A stretch of DNA of 64,000 nt from Polytrichum commune (GCA_950295325.1 OX485803.1:43475554-43539553), one strand, 5' to 3'. Positions 49,701 through 62,663 are shown, numbered from the stretch's first letter. Numbers and translations: made by a program. Notes: a model not told the origin generated them from the sequence alone.

Positions 49701-52700
49701 ATTGAGACCTGCAAGGGCAAGCTTTTCAACCATATTATCAACAGCTGCATTGGTAGGTGCAGTTGCAAGCACCCGTTCCCCGCGCATCACTGCCTTATTT
49801 ATAATTTCAGTAAGTACACTTGTTTTCCCCGTCCCAGGGGGTCCTTGAATAACAACTACAGGCCTTTTTCTATTCAGCCCCAACAGGATTGCTTGTTTTT
49901 GTGACTCGTCAAATTGCACATCTTTCCCAGATGCGTCCCCCACTAAAGGAATTGGCAGCAATGGCCCGTTTTGAGCCAGCCAGGATATATCAGGACCTTC
50001 ACCAAAAAGTGTTGCAACAATGGAGGCTGCAGGGTTTTTCTTCTTCAATCCCAGCTTTTGGAGACGTTCAAGTGCCTCACAATCACGCTGCAACCAATTA
50101 ATGCTAAAGTTAGCAATGTAGCTGACACAATCAAACAAGGCATACAAGTGTGCAGCAACAAGTGAGATGAAGATAAACTTCTGACTACCGAAATTTACTA
50201 GACAGTGTATGAGATGTAATATGAAGCATCACAAAATACCAATCCCCATGTCAAAACAGCACATAGGAAGTGACCTGAAATGTAGTAGCATCAGCAAGAG
50301 CACTGATGCGGTCTAGCCTCAAGGACTTCCCAAACAGACGCGAGAACGTGGGATCACCATAGCGGGCTTCAATTGCAATTGCAATACTGCAGTTATCCTC
50401 TCCTAGACTGTATACAGAGCCCCGCATGCACTCCATTGTCAAGCCACCTCTTCTTCGATCACTTATGCGAACACAGACCATGTCGCCCGGGGATATGGTG
50501 GTCGGAGGCAGATGACCTCCCTTTTCCACGGACAAGGTTACCAAATGCATCCCTCCCAAACCTGCAAGGAATCCACATTGACGTTAGAAGTTTGAAACAG
50601 TTGTGGTTAGCTGCACACCAACACAAGGAACAAGCATAACATCCTTCTGAGCTTGGTCCCAGGTATATAACACCCACATAAAAAAATATGTCTATAAAAC
50701 CAGAAGACAAACTTGGAATGGAAATTCCACAAAGACCTTCAACCAGCAGTACTACAAGCCTCTATACATGTTATATTGATACACCTCACTGCTTACTATG
50801 ACACAACAGCCACTTGAGCAGTGAGGAGATCAGAAAATGGTGTGGCATAAGACCTGTGGTGGAACCAACAGCCATCAAATTTGTAATAGAATCACACTGC
50901 TCAAGTGCCTCCTCGTCTTTCCTGTCTTTCTGCACTGCTGCAGAGGTAATAGGAGGAGCTCCAATAGCTGATGAAGCCCCCTCAAGCGACTGATGCGTAG
51001 CTTCCAGCTCTGCATCCCTCTCAATTTGCAGTAGTTCAAGACCTCGGGTCACAAATGAATCCACTTGTGACTGAATCTCGCTAATTCGTTCCCTAGACAA
51101 TCCGAGCAAGTCATGTATCTGCTTAGGCCCCTTTGCACTCCTCACCACTGCACGGTGTTCACCTGTACAGACAAAGAGACACCCTTAATTAAATAACTTC
51201 CACATACTTGCTCCATGGACTGCTACTGCATGGTTCAACCTAAAACTTGGACTGTCATGGCTTACAAACATGAAGACAACAATGTGAAGTGAGATGGGCA
51301 GAAGTAGCACACCAGACTTCCCAAACTTCTTTAAAAGTTTCCAAGCCTCAGTGGTCTGCCAATTTTCCACCATCCCTCTCTCCTGCAACCGTATGCAGTC
51401 AACACCCACAACTCAATCTGATGGCCACTTGAGATTACTCAAAGACATCAACATTTTCATATAAGAAACTCTACTGACAATTTGAATTGCAGCAGTCTTG
51501 TGATGGGCAGGTAATCACACCAAACAACCTAGATGTTATTGTGGATACTGGTTCCTCATCACATACAGAAGCAAAATATATACCTACGTAAGTCTTACGA
51601 TGTTGATGCCACAATTAGCTGAGTACTTTCAGGATCACCTGGGCAAACGAAGTACCTGAGAAGCTTGCAAAGCAGCTCGTAGTTCCCGCTGGTAATGGTC
51701 CAGGACGGTTGGATAATGGAGGCTTGCTTTGAGGCAGCGGGCTTCCCGGCCCTCGGGCATGGGATTTGCCAGTAGATACGGCTGGGCAAGTGCCATCAGA
51801 TTGTGACCTGTTCCCATGCGCTCCTTGGCGTCTTCGATGTCACCTCTCTCCTGGGCCGCTGCCACTTCTTGAACCATCGCTGAGATCCCAGCCTTCAACC
51901 ACTTCACAACTGCCGTGCCCAAGAATTTCCTTCCGTAAGGATCGCCAGCTCCCAACCCATCTGTACGACCACCATGGACACGAATTAGGGAATGAATGTC
52001 AGTTGAGGGCACAGGACAGCACATGAACTCCTTGAAATTCACCACCAAGGATAGAATCTCTTGACAAACCAGAAAAACCTGGGGACCATTGATTTCCAGA
52101 GCAGAGAGCCGTATGACACAAAGTATTTGTCTGGTGTACGAGAACCAGGCATTGACTTCTTTTGAGAAACTTCCTTCCAAATGGATTGGCTCTAGCATGT
52201 GTGGATTTACATCCGACCATAATTCGCTTCGTACAGCCACTCGTCTGGGACTACCCAACTGAAACATACTTTCTGCACATTGGAGGCAGCACCTGTAGCA
52301 GCATCATTACTCCACATGAAAATCTCGAATTCGCAGCAGTGCCGGATCCAAAGTAGTCAGTGCAAATCGCATACTCGCATGGCAAGTTTGTCTCTGTTTC
52401 GACTGATTCGCCCCTCAGCTCACTCAATGTAGCTATCAACCCTCTTAAGAAGGAAAATACCCCAGCTGCCCCATCCGGGGTCGTGTGCAACAAACAATCT
52501 GACACATGTCTTGAGCACGAGCTTCCCCAATTCATCCAAATAATCATGGAAGATTCACATCTCTCCCATGAAATTTGGATAAATTAAAAGTGTATTGAAT
52601 ACTCACTAAGTTCTACTCAGATTGCGATTCACTGCTTCACCTCACCAAGCCACACACCCCCACGAAAGTAGCCACAATGGCTTCAACACAGATAGTTTGA

Positions 52701-53714
52701 TCCGACCAAAGACAACAAATTCGCAATTTGACTCCATTGCTAGGAGCTCATCCGTGCAACAATCAATCCGACACGTTCTTAAACACAAGCTTCCCCAATT
52801 AAGTGCAGGTTTGGCTACATACTAAAACTCAGGTTAATTTTGCAATTCACAGTTTCGCCTCACCAAAACACATCCCCACGAAAGTAGCCACAGTGGCTCC
52901 AAAACAAGCAGTTTGATCCTTCCAAAAACAACAATTTCGAGATGCCAACAACCTCGCAGTTGACATTAATGCTTCCGCGAGCTCACCTTTGCAACAGTCA
53001 ATCTGACACGTTTTTTGAGCACAAGCTTCCCCAACTCAGTGCAGGATTGGCTACTTGCAAAAATTCTACTCACTTAGAAAGTCACCGCTTCACCTCACCA
53101 AGACACACCACACCCACAAAACCAGCCACAATGGCTTCAAAACAAGTCGTTTGATCCGAGAAAAGTCAACCAATTTCGAGATGCCAACAAAATCCCCAAT
53201 TGACATCATTGCTACCTGAGTCCTCCGAATCCTCGCCCGAGTCCTCCACGCCCGCCTTCTGAAACTCCACCACTTCCGGCCCCTCCGGCTCGTCACTGAA
53301 CACCGGCACAGCTGAATTGGAGATGAGAGCTAGAAGGTCGTTGCTGGCAGCAGCTGCAGCCGCCATCGCCAAGCCATCCCCAGAAGCTAAATCACCACGA
53401 CCACCACCACTACTACTCTTCTTCGTCTTCGCCTTCAAAGCACTCCTCCTCTTCCTAAAGTACTGCTGCTTCTTGGTAGCCACCCCCCCCTTCTCCGAAC
53501 CTCCAGCTCCAGCTCCACCTCCCTGGCTCCCCCCCGGGTTGCCTGCAAATGCCACACACAGGAAAGCTGCGGACCGGGTAACGATGGCGGAGCACGACCT
53601 CCGGGGGCTGAACGCAACCACTTTGCTCCGTTGCCTCGACAGCACCACCACTCGTGACCCCACAAACTCCATGCTCAATCCCCCCACCTTGCCAACCGAT
53701 GTGGCCATCCTCAC
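46712..53714 (-). CDS. SMUBP-2/IGHMBP2-like superfamily 1 helicase, plant type
   Basis: Predicted ATP-dependent UPF1-family (SF1B) RNA/DNA helicase resembling Arabidopsis At5g35970 throughout. Exons (high to low): 53,216-53,714; 51,656-52,272; 51,313-51,382; 50,854-51,162; 50,275-50,561; 49,446-50,087; 48,599-48,988; 47,863-48,031; 47,562-47,719; 46,712-46,969. About 1,132 residues, longer than the roughly 960 I recall for the Arabidopsis protein. Order: Ser/Arg-rich N-terminus and Gly/Ala/Lys-rich low-complexity (1-166); plant-specific region with 'GDPYGRKFLGTAVVKWLK'; nucleic-acid-binding region; Q-motif 'FDESQKQAI'; Walker A GPPGTGKT (676-683); DEAG (834-837); GDACQLAPT (858-866); QYRMH (900-904); FQGREA (about 1,035); motif VI RRMNVAVTRAR (1,063-1,073). 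All catalytic motifs look intact. An ATG at 53,714 was chosen as the first in frame; 53,708 is equally possible. The N-terminus looks like a plastid transit peptide (no acidic residue before Glu16, many Ser/Arg/Val), which is inference. Downstream 'TSRKKTPFANSGSL' is not conserved, so a further 3' exon cannot be excluded. Confidence 0.92.
47309..47400 (-). pseudogene. 5S rRNA-like sequence in helicase intron 9
   Basis: The minus strand reads GGATCCCATGGGAA, then GATGTTAAGC, then AATAGTACTCAGATGGGTGA followed by CCTTCTG, and ends near GTGCACC. These blocks follow plant 5S rRNA in order (GGATCCCATCAGAA, GAAGTTAAGC, AGTAGTACTAGGATGGGTGA, CCTCCTGGG, TGTTGCACC). The A-box/intermediate-element region is the best preserved. 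The first 25-30 bases of a 5S gene are not recognisable and the 3' part is diverged, so it is not a functional 5S gene. It could be a 5S pseudogene or the head of a 5S-derived SINE extending toward 47,060. Confidence 0.75.
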
Positions 53715-54429
53715 ACCCCGATTCTTTTCTCAATCCTCACACCACCTCAATTTGTCAATCCTCGTCGGCCACGAACCCACTCACTCACACCCACCGGTGC
53801 AGGCCGAGTAGCGAGACTACTATGGCAGTGCCGCCATCGTCAAAGCTCCAATGTGATGCTTTGTGCTCCCATGAAATGAGTAAGTTAGCAATCCGCATTC
53901 CGAAACCCACCTGCCTGCCTGCCTGCCATGTCTGTCTATCTGGATGAAATGGGGTGTGGGACACACAGGCCTGCCTGGCATTCAATTGTGGAGTCCCTGA
54001 GTCAAGCCTCGGCGAGGTGGAAATTTGGTGAAAGGCATGAATTAGAAGGCGATGATGAGCAAACCTGGCTCGCTGGCTGGCTGCTCGCTCCAGGCTGCGG
54101 AGGAGGATGGAGGGTGGGATTCAAACGACATCGATCGCCTTGGAGAGGGGAGGGAGGGGAGATGTACGCCCTGAGTACATATGGCGAGGCGAGTGGTAGA
54201 TTTGAGGGGGGAAATATCTGAGTCGGGGGGCATTGGCGCCACAGAACGCGTGCGCAGGGTGGTGGGCGTTGTTGACGCACGCAGGCGGCCCAGGCGCCTC
54301 CCCTATTGGTCGAGGCGCTTTCGTATCAAAGGACCCCATCACACTGGCCAGGGCTGGATGGCTTCTGGCCCCCACCAATCTTCCCTCAGGTAGATGGGCC
54401 CTGAATGGTTACTTTCTCTTACTGCACTC
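53715..54429 (-). promoter_or_regulatory. GC-rich upstream region of the helicase gene
   Basis: A GC-rich stretch with overlapping low-complexity ORFs in all frames, none conserved. It probably contains the promoter and 5' leader of the helicase gene; no specific element can be assigned. Short repeats include 'ctgcctgcctgcctgcc' at 53,912-53,928. Confidence 0.4.
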
Positions 54430-54642
54430 ATTATCCCAATTAGTGCGTGTCGCTATTCGGAGTTCCACAGTGCTATAACTAATTAGCGAGTATTAAATAT
54501 TTTACCAAGCAAAATCATTCATGTTCTATAATGTCCAAACAACTTACTGAAATCTCGTCAGTGAAATTTGAACTCCTTAATTAGTAAGATGGTATTGCAC
54601 TGCATAACTCTAAGCAATAACGGGCACTAGTTGAGATAGTCA
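54430..54642. repeat. ~212-bp MITE, family 3, copy b
   Basis: The left end 'attatcccaattagtgcgtg' and the reverse complement of the right end 'attgactatctcaactagtg' pair as inverted repeats. The interior 'ttttaccaagcaaaatcatt' and 'catgttctataatgtcc' matches copy a at 16,208-16,420. Equal lengths and ends in two separate places support a true element. Confidence 0.65.
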
Positions 54643-57600
54643 ATGTAGCCCACTTTTCCAGGGATATGAAACACACGACTTGTACGAGATGGTTAGCAAA
54701 ATTAAATTGAGGATGTAGCTAGCCACTTTCCTCACAATGTTTGGAGCTCAAATGAATATTTTCTTTTCACTATCAAAGTGAAGACTCTCGTGCTCATTAA
54801 ATGGTCATACATGTCCCCGTCCCCCCGATTATGTTCATCATTGAACCTAGAATGGTTATCACATTTTGAGTACACAATTCTATCTTTTTTGAACACATGT
54901 TTTTTTTTTGTGGTATCCGTTTTTTGGAGCTACACCAAGTCACATGCCACTCAAATATAGGTGTATGAATAAGATAAGCAACCAAATTAGACATGTTAAC
55001 CTTAGTGGCATGATCCAATTGGGATCATGGGTTAACCACAAACCCTTGGGAAACCTATGTCCTTCTCTATTTAAGGATTCCATCACTTGGTAACAGGTTA
55101 GATGTCTGCTCTTCAAGCCAGGCCTCACCAATTTACCTAAGCTGAAAACAGTCATCCATATTACAATGCAGCACTTACTTTCTTTACTTGTTCAACTCTG
55201 GAATTCGCATTGGAGTGACGTAGTCGACTTAGAATGAATTAACTACAAACTCATGCCCTTCTCTATCAAAGAACTCCATCGTCTGAGCAAGGGTAAGATG
55301 TCTGAGTCTTGATGTCTTGCTGTTTGGGCTCCACCCAATAATTCTTCGGGCACTTATCTGCCCATGCAATCACCCAGATTTTTATGCTGTCTATGTTTGA
55401 CATGTGCATGACAATTGATGAGTTGTGTTCATCTTCCTATATACTATATAATCTAGGTTCCTGTGCTTTTCGTCACTATTTGATTCAAATAAAGCAAATC
55501 TAAAACATTTTAGTAATCTGAAACATATTAGGAACCAAATTTTTCAATTGATCCTAAGACCAATCTCATCCAAAGCTATTGGAATCTGTCCTAATTCAAA
55601 CTTGACTTTCTTGTTCTATATAGTGCAACAACTTTTTAAGAAACTCAAAATTCCATATTGATGAACCATGTAGTAACCTATGGTATCCTGCCATATTGGT
55701 CATGTTCCACCACACAATCCTCACATTCATGTGGTTTGGGCCACCCAAAACACCGTGTTAAGACACAAGGAGAAGGGTGACTATGCAAGACAGGTGGTAA
55801 CTTTGGTATCCTTATTAGAGGATTATGACCAAACGCAGTGTGGTGGGCCGGGATAGGTATAGAGGTAGGTACCGTTTACAACCCCTTTGCAATATTTCAA
55901 AATTGAATATAATTTCAGAAGCTATGGGACTGACACTGCTCCAAACCAAGGCACCATGGCATAGCTTGAACGTCAATATACAGGCCTGTAGCAAAAATAT
56001 CTCTCCCTCTTATGAGCAAATGGGTTCAAATATATCTCAAATTGCGGCCCATGCAACAACAGCGCAGTCGAGGTTCAAAATCTACAAAAGGGGTTTCAGC
56101 GAAACAGTCGAGCACTGTGACCATTGCTTTAAGCAGTGCATTCCGGGCATGATGCGTCGACTTTGCGACTCATTGTTGTTTCTTTCTACTTGCTGCATGT
56201 TTATCTCATCACATCCATGGCCTTAAGGATTCTAAAAACTCCAATGAGTTTACGCAATTGTCTCTCGCTGTTTCAAGCTTGAAAGAAGATTTAACAAATG
56301 TCCCCCAGAACAACCTGGTTGCTTCAACCACCAGCTAAAGATATATTGATATCAGTCCTTCGGCCATCTGATAGGAGAGAAGGTGCAACAGTCCAGCCCT
56401 CAGATGGCTGGAATACCGCCATCCCCTGAGGATGGATTTGTTCAGAGGTATCACAACTTGGAGAAGCCGATAGCAGTCGTTGTTGCAGTCCGGCAGCTGC
56501 ACTCCAGAAAGGAACAATAAGTCAATAAGGTGCAAGACGTGGTAAATCGCATGAACCCCAGGGAGGTCAACCATATGCACAAAACTATAGGGTGGAAGCA
56601 AATCCAAAGGAGTAAGATTTCTAATCCAATTACATAAATATAGGGTAATATATACATATATATTTTTTGAGGAAGTATTATGAATATTCCATGAATGTTC
56701 ATCAAAATGTGGAGTATCCTCTTACTATGCGCATTACTTCATAGCTGCCCTGAAAATACCCCTTCATCGAACATGGTCCATATCCCTACAAGGGAATTAC
56801 CCCCTGGGACATGAGCCAGCATGGTTAGACATACTTGAAGACTCGCTGAAACTCAAACATTCAAAAAATCATAACCATTTGGCCCCTGAGGTGGGGTTCC
56901 AAGATTGGGGAAGGGGATGACTTCCCTAGGGCACAATCCTCGACCTCCTCTGCCCTCAATCTAAGTTGTATATCTCCATGATCGGAGGGCTTAGAGGAGA
57001 AGCCGCACAAATGGTTTTAGTCCAATAGCCTCCCTAGGGCCTCCCGGCCCTCCAGAGTCACCTAGTCTATTAAGATCTGCTCTACACAATTATCTCAATG
57101 TCACATGAGGAGTCCGTACGGAATGAATATGAACTAGGTAATGGATGTGAGGAACCCTGTCACGGGGTATGAAAGGTGCCCAACATGCCAAAACCGTAGT
57201 ACTGGTGAGGTGGATATTGGGTGCCTACTACAGCCAATGGCAAGGCCACACGTGCCTATCATAAGGTGTAATGTTCAAACCCATGGCAAGGTCATCAACT
57301 ACGGGTCAATTACACGTAATAATGTGCCTCCTCGTATCCAATCAAGAATAGCCACGTCAGCCAACTCGCTTGGCCTGACCACTCCAACTTCTGGGCCAGG
57401 TGCTAGGAAGAGTTGTGTCTTCATAATATTATTAAGCCTTGTGAGCTTGCACCCATTTTAATTTGAGCCCTCATTTCTAGGAACGAAACCCGAGCATAGG
57501 CTGTCCGCAAGCTCTTATCAGGTACTCACCTCATTGTCATCTATCTCAAGACATGAAACTAACACTCTCTCTAGGTTCAACTTGATTTGATGTGGAAAAA

Positions 57601-57890
57601 GGAACCATTTCCAACATACCTTGGAATATGTTAGAAGGTATACAAATGTAATGGAGGAGTCACCCAACCACTCAAGAATGTTGTGTGAAATGAACCAAAA
57701 GTCCCATCTAAGGAAAGCTCTCCCAACACAGAGAACAGTTGCATAGGGTGTGCCATGAGGAGAACACCTTGCGAAAGGGAACATAAAAACTTAAGTTCTT
57801 TGAAATGAGCCGCTTTATAAAATAATTTGTATGTCACCATGACTGCCAGAGCCACAATTTAGATCAAATTCCCTAGATATCTCAAACACT
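54643..57890. other. Intergenic spacer with repeat fragments
   Basis: A family-4 piece lies at about 54,755-54,985. Nearby, 'tgggttaaccacaaaccctt' at about 55,028 is loosely repeated about 200 bp further on. ORFs of 133 codons (55,825-56,226) and 106 codons (57,141-57,461) on the plus strand have no recognisable domain. The right end, next to 57,891, should contain the 3' UTR of the AHL gene. Confidence 0.35.
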
Positions 57891-60225
57891 TTATCCTGTT
57901 ACACAACAATACAGGGTGTAGCACAATCCACCTGAGGTTCCTTGTGCGTCTCTTCTTGGCACTGAGGGTTGTTGATGTGTTGCAGATGGGGTCGCAACTC
58001 CAGGTGTGCCCTCCTGAGCTGATGCAAGAGGTGACTCAGCTTTTGACTCCGTCTTGAATGGACCAAAAAGGAAACTTCCGACAACCACCTGATTCACAAT
58101 CAGAACAGGCAAGCATGTTATCCAGATGTCATAACATCTTCCTTGAAGGCAACGTCATATCAAATCTCGTTTCGGCAATGTTTAGACTAGATGAAAGGCA
58201 CCAATCTTGCAGAAAAAAGATGGCAAAAACCTGAATAGGAGAAGCTGCCATTAAGATCCCAGCAACCCCTCCGCCAAAAACTCGTCCATCACTCCCTGCA
58301 AGAGAAACACTTAAGCTGCCAGTTCGTTGCTGATCGCCATCCTTACCACTTTTGGGAAGGTATGAACCTGACAGGGAGAGTATTTCATACCGGCCCTGGA
58401 AAGGAGAATATCATATTTCGGAGTCAAAACAAAGTGATCTGCAAAGTCTTCTCAAAGAATAAAAATAAAAATATGACAGCAGACTTATGAAGTACTTCTA
58501 AATCCTATTCTGACCTGTATACAGCTGATACCTTTTCATTGAATCCTTAGACACCTGAGTAGGTATATCAAAAGAAATGCTGGGCAACCCTTACTGACTT
58601 TCCTATAGATCGTTTCCTATAATCCGATACCTCGTGCCAGTACCTCATAAGTGACCGTGCCTCCAGACGACGAATCTTGGCGCAACATCACATTAGAGAC
58701 AGCGCCATTGGCAGATAGCACACACATTGCACGTGTGCCATGTTGTGCAAACTGCATAATCTTTGCTGAAGCATCCTGCAATCATTTAAGTGGCAACCCC
58801 CACCACCACAGAGAGAAAAAGACCCTTATCACTGCAAACATTCAGAAAGATATGTAGAAACCAGGATGCAGACAAATAGATAGAATTTTAGTGAATAATT
58901 TTTTTCAATAATAATATCAATAAAAAGAAGAAGAGGTTGTACCTCTCCAGCGTTGACAGTCAATATATGAGGTGTGAAACTCTTCCCTGTACCTGCAAGC
59001 ACGACCCCTACGGCAAAGAGAAACCACACCGAGTTAACTATCAGTCATGAATCCTCAAACAGACGAGATTCCAATATACAGGACTGCCAAATCATCAAGT
59101 TACCAAGATATGGTCACCTCTGCTTCAGCACAAGCAAAAGGTTTCTAGAGGGTCACGCAAAAGGTTAATCCAACCTTTTTCATGAGAACAACATTAATGT
59201 CCATCCCTTGCTACAGGTTGAACGAGGTCACGTTCAGTTTTGTTCTGCACACAAGTTGGACTTCTTTTCAGACCGTGAACAATTTATTGTGAGTGGAGTG
59301 TACCAAACACCGTTTGGTAATTGATGCACTTAGAGTGGACAAAGTTGGCAGGTGACTTGACTTTTGAACTTACCTCAATTATTTAAACGAGCCCTTCCAT
59401 ATGTACAGGCTTAATATATTCCTTCAGACTCTGCTCCCTGTCCTTACCTTCCATCTCTGGGCATTACACAAAGTTATGAATGCAAAACTTTTTTCGGCAC
59501 ATTCCTGAAGGTTTAAAACTCATCGATTATTTCATTAACATACCATCCTCCCCGTGCTGTTATATAAGTTTTCATTTGATACACTGCTTGGTTTACAATA
59601 CTCACACAAGTCATATTCCACAAGACATTTTCAAGGTTCACTACGATTTTTTAAAGTGAGACACCATTATCTTAATCAGATCTGATCACTTATCTTTCTC
59701 TGCATGGGAATAATAAACTTGTGGAATACCCCAAAATATTTACAAACAGCCAGAATCAGCCTTCAGAAGCAACACAGCCTATAAGCTGATCAGTTTGGTC
59801 TATTAGCCCTAGAACTCACCAAGAGCGGCCAGCGCTTGCTTTTTTGTGGATCCTGGCGGCCGACCTCTACCCCGCTTCTCTGGAAGGGGGTATGGTGATG
59901 CAATCTGCTTGGCAAGATCAGAGAACAGTGTAGAACCTGTAACTTTCGGGGAGACTGAAATATTGGAGGGATTAGCTTTGTGGGATGGCTGTTCAGTTCC
60001 AGTATATTTGCGAGGCCTTCCCCTCTTCCTCTTTGGAGGCTGCTCCCCACTGGCCCCTCCTTGCTGACTCACACCCATGCTCATTGCCATACTGGGTTGT
60101 GGCATGGACAATGTGGACTGCATCACAGATGCAGTCTCTGCCTGTGGGTGGTGCGGGTTACGGCCTTCTGAACTCATCACTTGTGATCGAATAGCTTGTG
60201 GTGGCTGAAAGCTTTGGCCTTCCAT
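57891..60225 (-). CDS. AT-hook motif nuclear-localized (AHL) protein with PPC domain
   Basis: Plant chromatin protein that binds the minor groove of AT-rich DNA and forms AHL complexes through its PPC (DUF296) domain. Coding exons (high to low): 59,820-60,225; 58,943-58,992; 58,644-58,775; 58,231-58,395; 57,891-58,088. About 316 residues. The first AT-hook 'RKRGRPRKY' is at about 66-74 and the second 'RGRGRPPGS' at about 118-126, the two-hook layout of clade-B AHLs. The PPC domain runs from about 136 to 258: 'FTPHILTVNAGE', 'CVLSANGAVSNVMLRQ', 'GGTVTYEGRYEILSLSGSYL', 'SVSLAGSDGRVFGGGVAG' and 'AASPIQVVVGSF'. The ATG at 60,225 (MEGQSF) was chosen because a splice-acceptor-like CAG (minus strand, about 60,285) suggests the upstream in-frame ATG at 60,303 is in an intron. 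The Cys-rich tail 'GGLCYTLYCC' is atypical, and a donor-like site at CAG/GTGGAT leaves room for another last exon. Confidence 0.92.
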
Positions 60226-61600
60226 ACCTCCTTGGCTACTCTCCTTCCCTCCACCTCCATGTACCAGGATCCCAAATGGAACCTGCATGTCCACCACTGC
60301 CATATGCACAATCTCATTGTCAATGCTGGTGCACCAGATGTCTATGTAACCAAATTTAAGTATGCAAGGTCAGCATTGACTGCTCTACCTAAACTTCCCT
60401 ATTGATATTCACAACTCACTATAAAGAAAAATCAATGTCAAGGATTTTACAGACGATGTTGCAGCATCCAATTTTTTGAAAACTTTAAACAACGGAAGAA
60501 TAAAGTCGTCGGTTTTGATCGTCACAGAAGCCAGAGTTCTTGTTCCAACACTAGGTATGTTGCAGTCTTAGCTCGACAGACATTCCTGGACGAAGACAGG
60601 AACAATTATCCCTGACTAAGTATGATGTAACTTGCCCGTACACCCAATTAGAATGTCCTCATATTTGAATATATCGATTACTAAAATATGAACGTGTCAC
60701 AAGAGCATTCTGAAAGATCAAGTTGCAAAGAGCAGAGGAGTACGACTGACTGTGTTTGGAATTGAACTTTGAAATCGCTCAACAACAAGCCTCAGAAAAC
60801 CCTTCTTATGTTTGCTACGGATATAAACAACATGATCAGACCACTAGCTGGCATCTAATTCCAAGAAGCAAATAGATTTCTCTTAATCTTCCTTGATGCT
60901 TAATTTATCCTTCTGCGACCGGTAAACGCTTCCCAATACCGTGCTGAGACTAGTACTCTTCGCTTCTCCTCGAAATTGCTTGTTTCTGTCACGAAGAGAG
61001 ACTCGACTAAAGCAACCCCAAAGCAACCGAAGAAACTCCTTTAGCAAATCGTGTGTGCACACTCCCCACGACTGTAGTTCACGCACTCGAATGCATTTGT
61101 CATGGTCGAAGTTCGAACAATTTGCCTATCTAGAATCATATCTGCCTCTACGGCCACCGACCCAAGCTTCGTCTCTCATTCTCACACAGAACCACATAAT
61201 CCAAGAACTCACCTTACTTGCAGGACTTTCTCGCCAAAAGCCTTTAAGAGTTTCCCCTTCTCCTTCTCCTCAATCAATATCTGTGGTTCCGATGCCCACC
61301 TGCTCTTCTTCAAGGAGCTCCTGCAGATAATTGCGGGTGCACCTCCCCCCAGAAGCTACACATTGATGCTTTGACTGCCACCGAAGCTCGATCCTGGAGA
61401 CAAAAATAACCACACACATTCAAGCTGAGAACCAGAGATAAAAATAGGAGTGTAACTTATGTTCCACTCCTGTTGTTGTCCCCTTCCCCTTGGTTTCTCC
61501 TCCCGCGCAAGAGCTCTATTAATGAACTAATAAGAACGAGGAGAAACTAACTACCTAACTGTGCTAGTGTTCGGACACCCCACACCTCGCAGCTCGGATA
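60226..61600 (-). other. Probable 5' UTR and leader intron of the AHL gene
   Basis: No conserved coding sequence. On the minus strand a donor-like 'GCAAGTAAGGTGAG' at about 61,215-61,228 and an acceptor-like CAG near 60,285 would define a leader intron of roughly 0.9 kb, with a 5' UTR exon at about 61,230-61,450. This rests only on splice-site appearance. Confidence 0.35.
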
Positions 61601-62663
61601 TATCCGAAACCACTTCGGAGCTCAATTAACATTTCCCCCAAAACACATGTATGCAGCAGTTCTCGATCGCGTCCCGACCGAGGACACAAAAGAGAAGAAA
61701 AACAAGGAGGAGCTCATCCATCCATCCATCCTCAACTCGCCACCACAAAATCTCAGCTGAAACCGCACAGAATTTCTCAACCACAAAACATGTGCTCAAG
61801 CAACAACTAGATGACTCGTCCCTCAACCTTTCGTCGGGGATGGGTAGAGAGGGCAGTCGATGGAAGGCCACGAAAACGTCCTTGTAAGGAGATGAAGAAG
61901 CTGATGATATTGTACGAACCCGAAAAGCAGGGCCGCGGTAATTTGCACCTCCTGCTCTGCTTGATGATGGATGATGGCGAGCAGAATGGGGCGTCACAAC
62001 CTCTCTGTTGTTGTTGTTGCTGCTGCTGCTGCTGGTGATGATGATGATGTTGCTGATGTTGCTGCTGTGTCGCTCCTTGTCCACCCACCATGGTTGGCCC
62101 CCAACGTGGATTCGGCGGGGGAAGGGAAAGGAAGGGCTGGAGGTGGACAAGGGAAGTAGCTGCTGTGCCGGTACCTCAATTCAGCTCAGCCTACGCACGC
62201 GTGGGAAGGAAAGGGAAGGAACGGAACGGTGGTGCAGCTGACATTGAGCAGGCCGGCCAATGCTTGGGAATGGGAAGTGTAAGTAGGGAATTAGCTAACT
62301 TAGTAGCTGGGAACTTAGCTTAGCTTAGCTTAGCTCCGCTCCTCCTGGATCATCATGGCCACAGGCGAATTAAGCTTAACAAAGTAGCCTGCGAGGCGGG
62401 GCACAAGACCGTATGCCACCTGCACTGGCAGACTTGGCATGGCAAGGCAAGCCGAGGCGAGGCGAGGCGAGGCAAGGCAAGGCAAGGGAGGGAGGACAGA
62501 CAGACAGACAGACAGACAGACAGCTACAGGGCAGGCAGCCAGGGAGCCAGGGAATTGGGAAGCAGGAGCGAGCTCAGGTCAGTAGCTAGGCTGCAAGGTT
62601 GCTGCTGTTCCTCAGCTTGCGACTGGCTGGGCTAGCTGCCGGGCTGACGAGTGACAGAAGAAG
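61601..62663. promoter_or_regulatory. GC-rich, microsatellite-rich upstream region of the AHL gene
   Basis: It contains GTT/GCT/GAT trinucleotide runs (about 62,005-62,070), a 'ggcgaggcgag/ggcaaggcaag' run (62,440-62,488), a GACA run (about 62,495-62,523) and 'agcttagcttagctt' (62,317-62,333). The trinucleotides produce polyglutamine or polyleucine ORFs of up to 174 codons on either strand, none with a conserved domain. A promoter/leader role is inferred from its position upstream of the AHL gene. Confidence 0.4.

Noticed and set aside
55825-57461. Plus-strand ORFs of 133 and 106 codons
   Set aside because: No recognisable motif, no splice context and repeat-rich surroundings.
61626-62150. 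174-codon and overlapping polyglutamine ORFs upstream of the AHL gene
   Set aside because: They are driven by trinucleotide microsatellites, with similar-length ORFs on both strands and no conserved domain.
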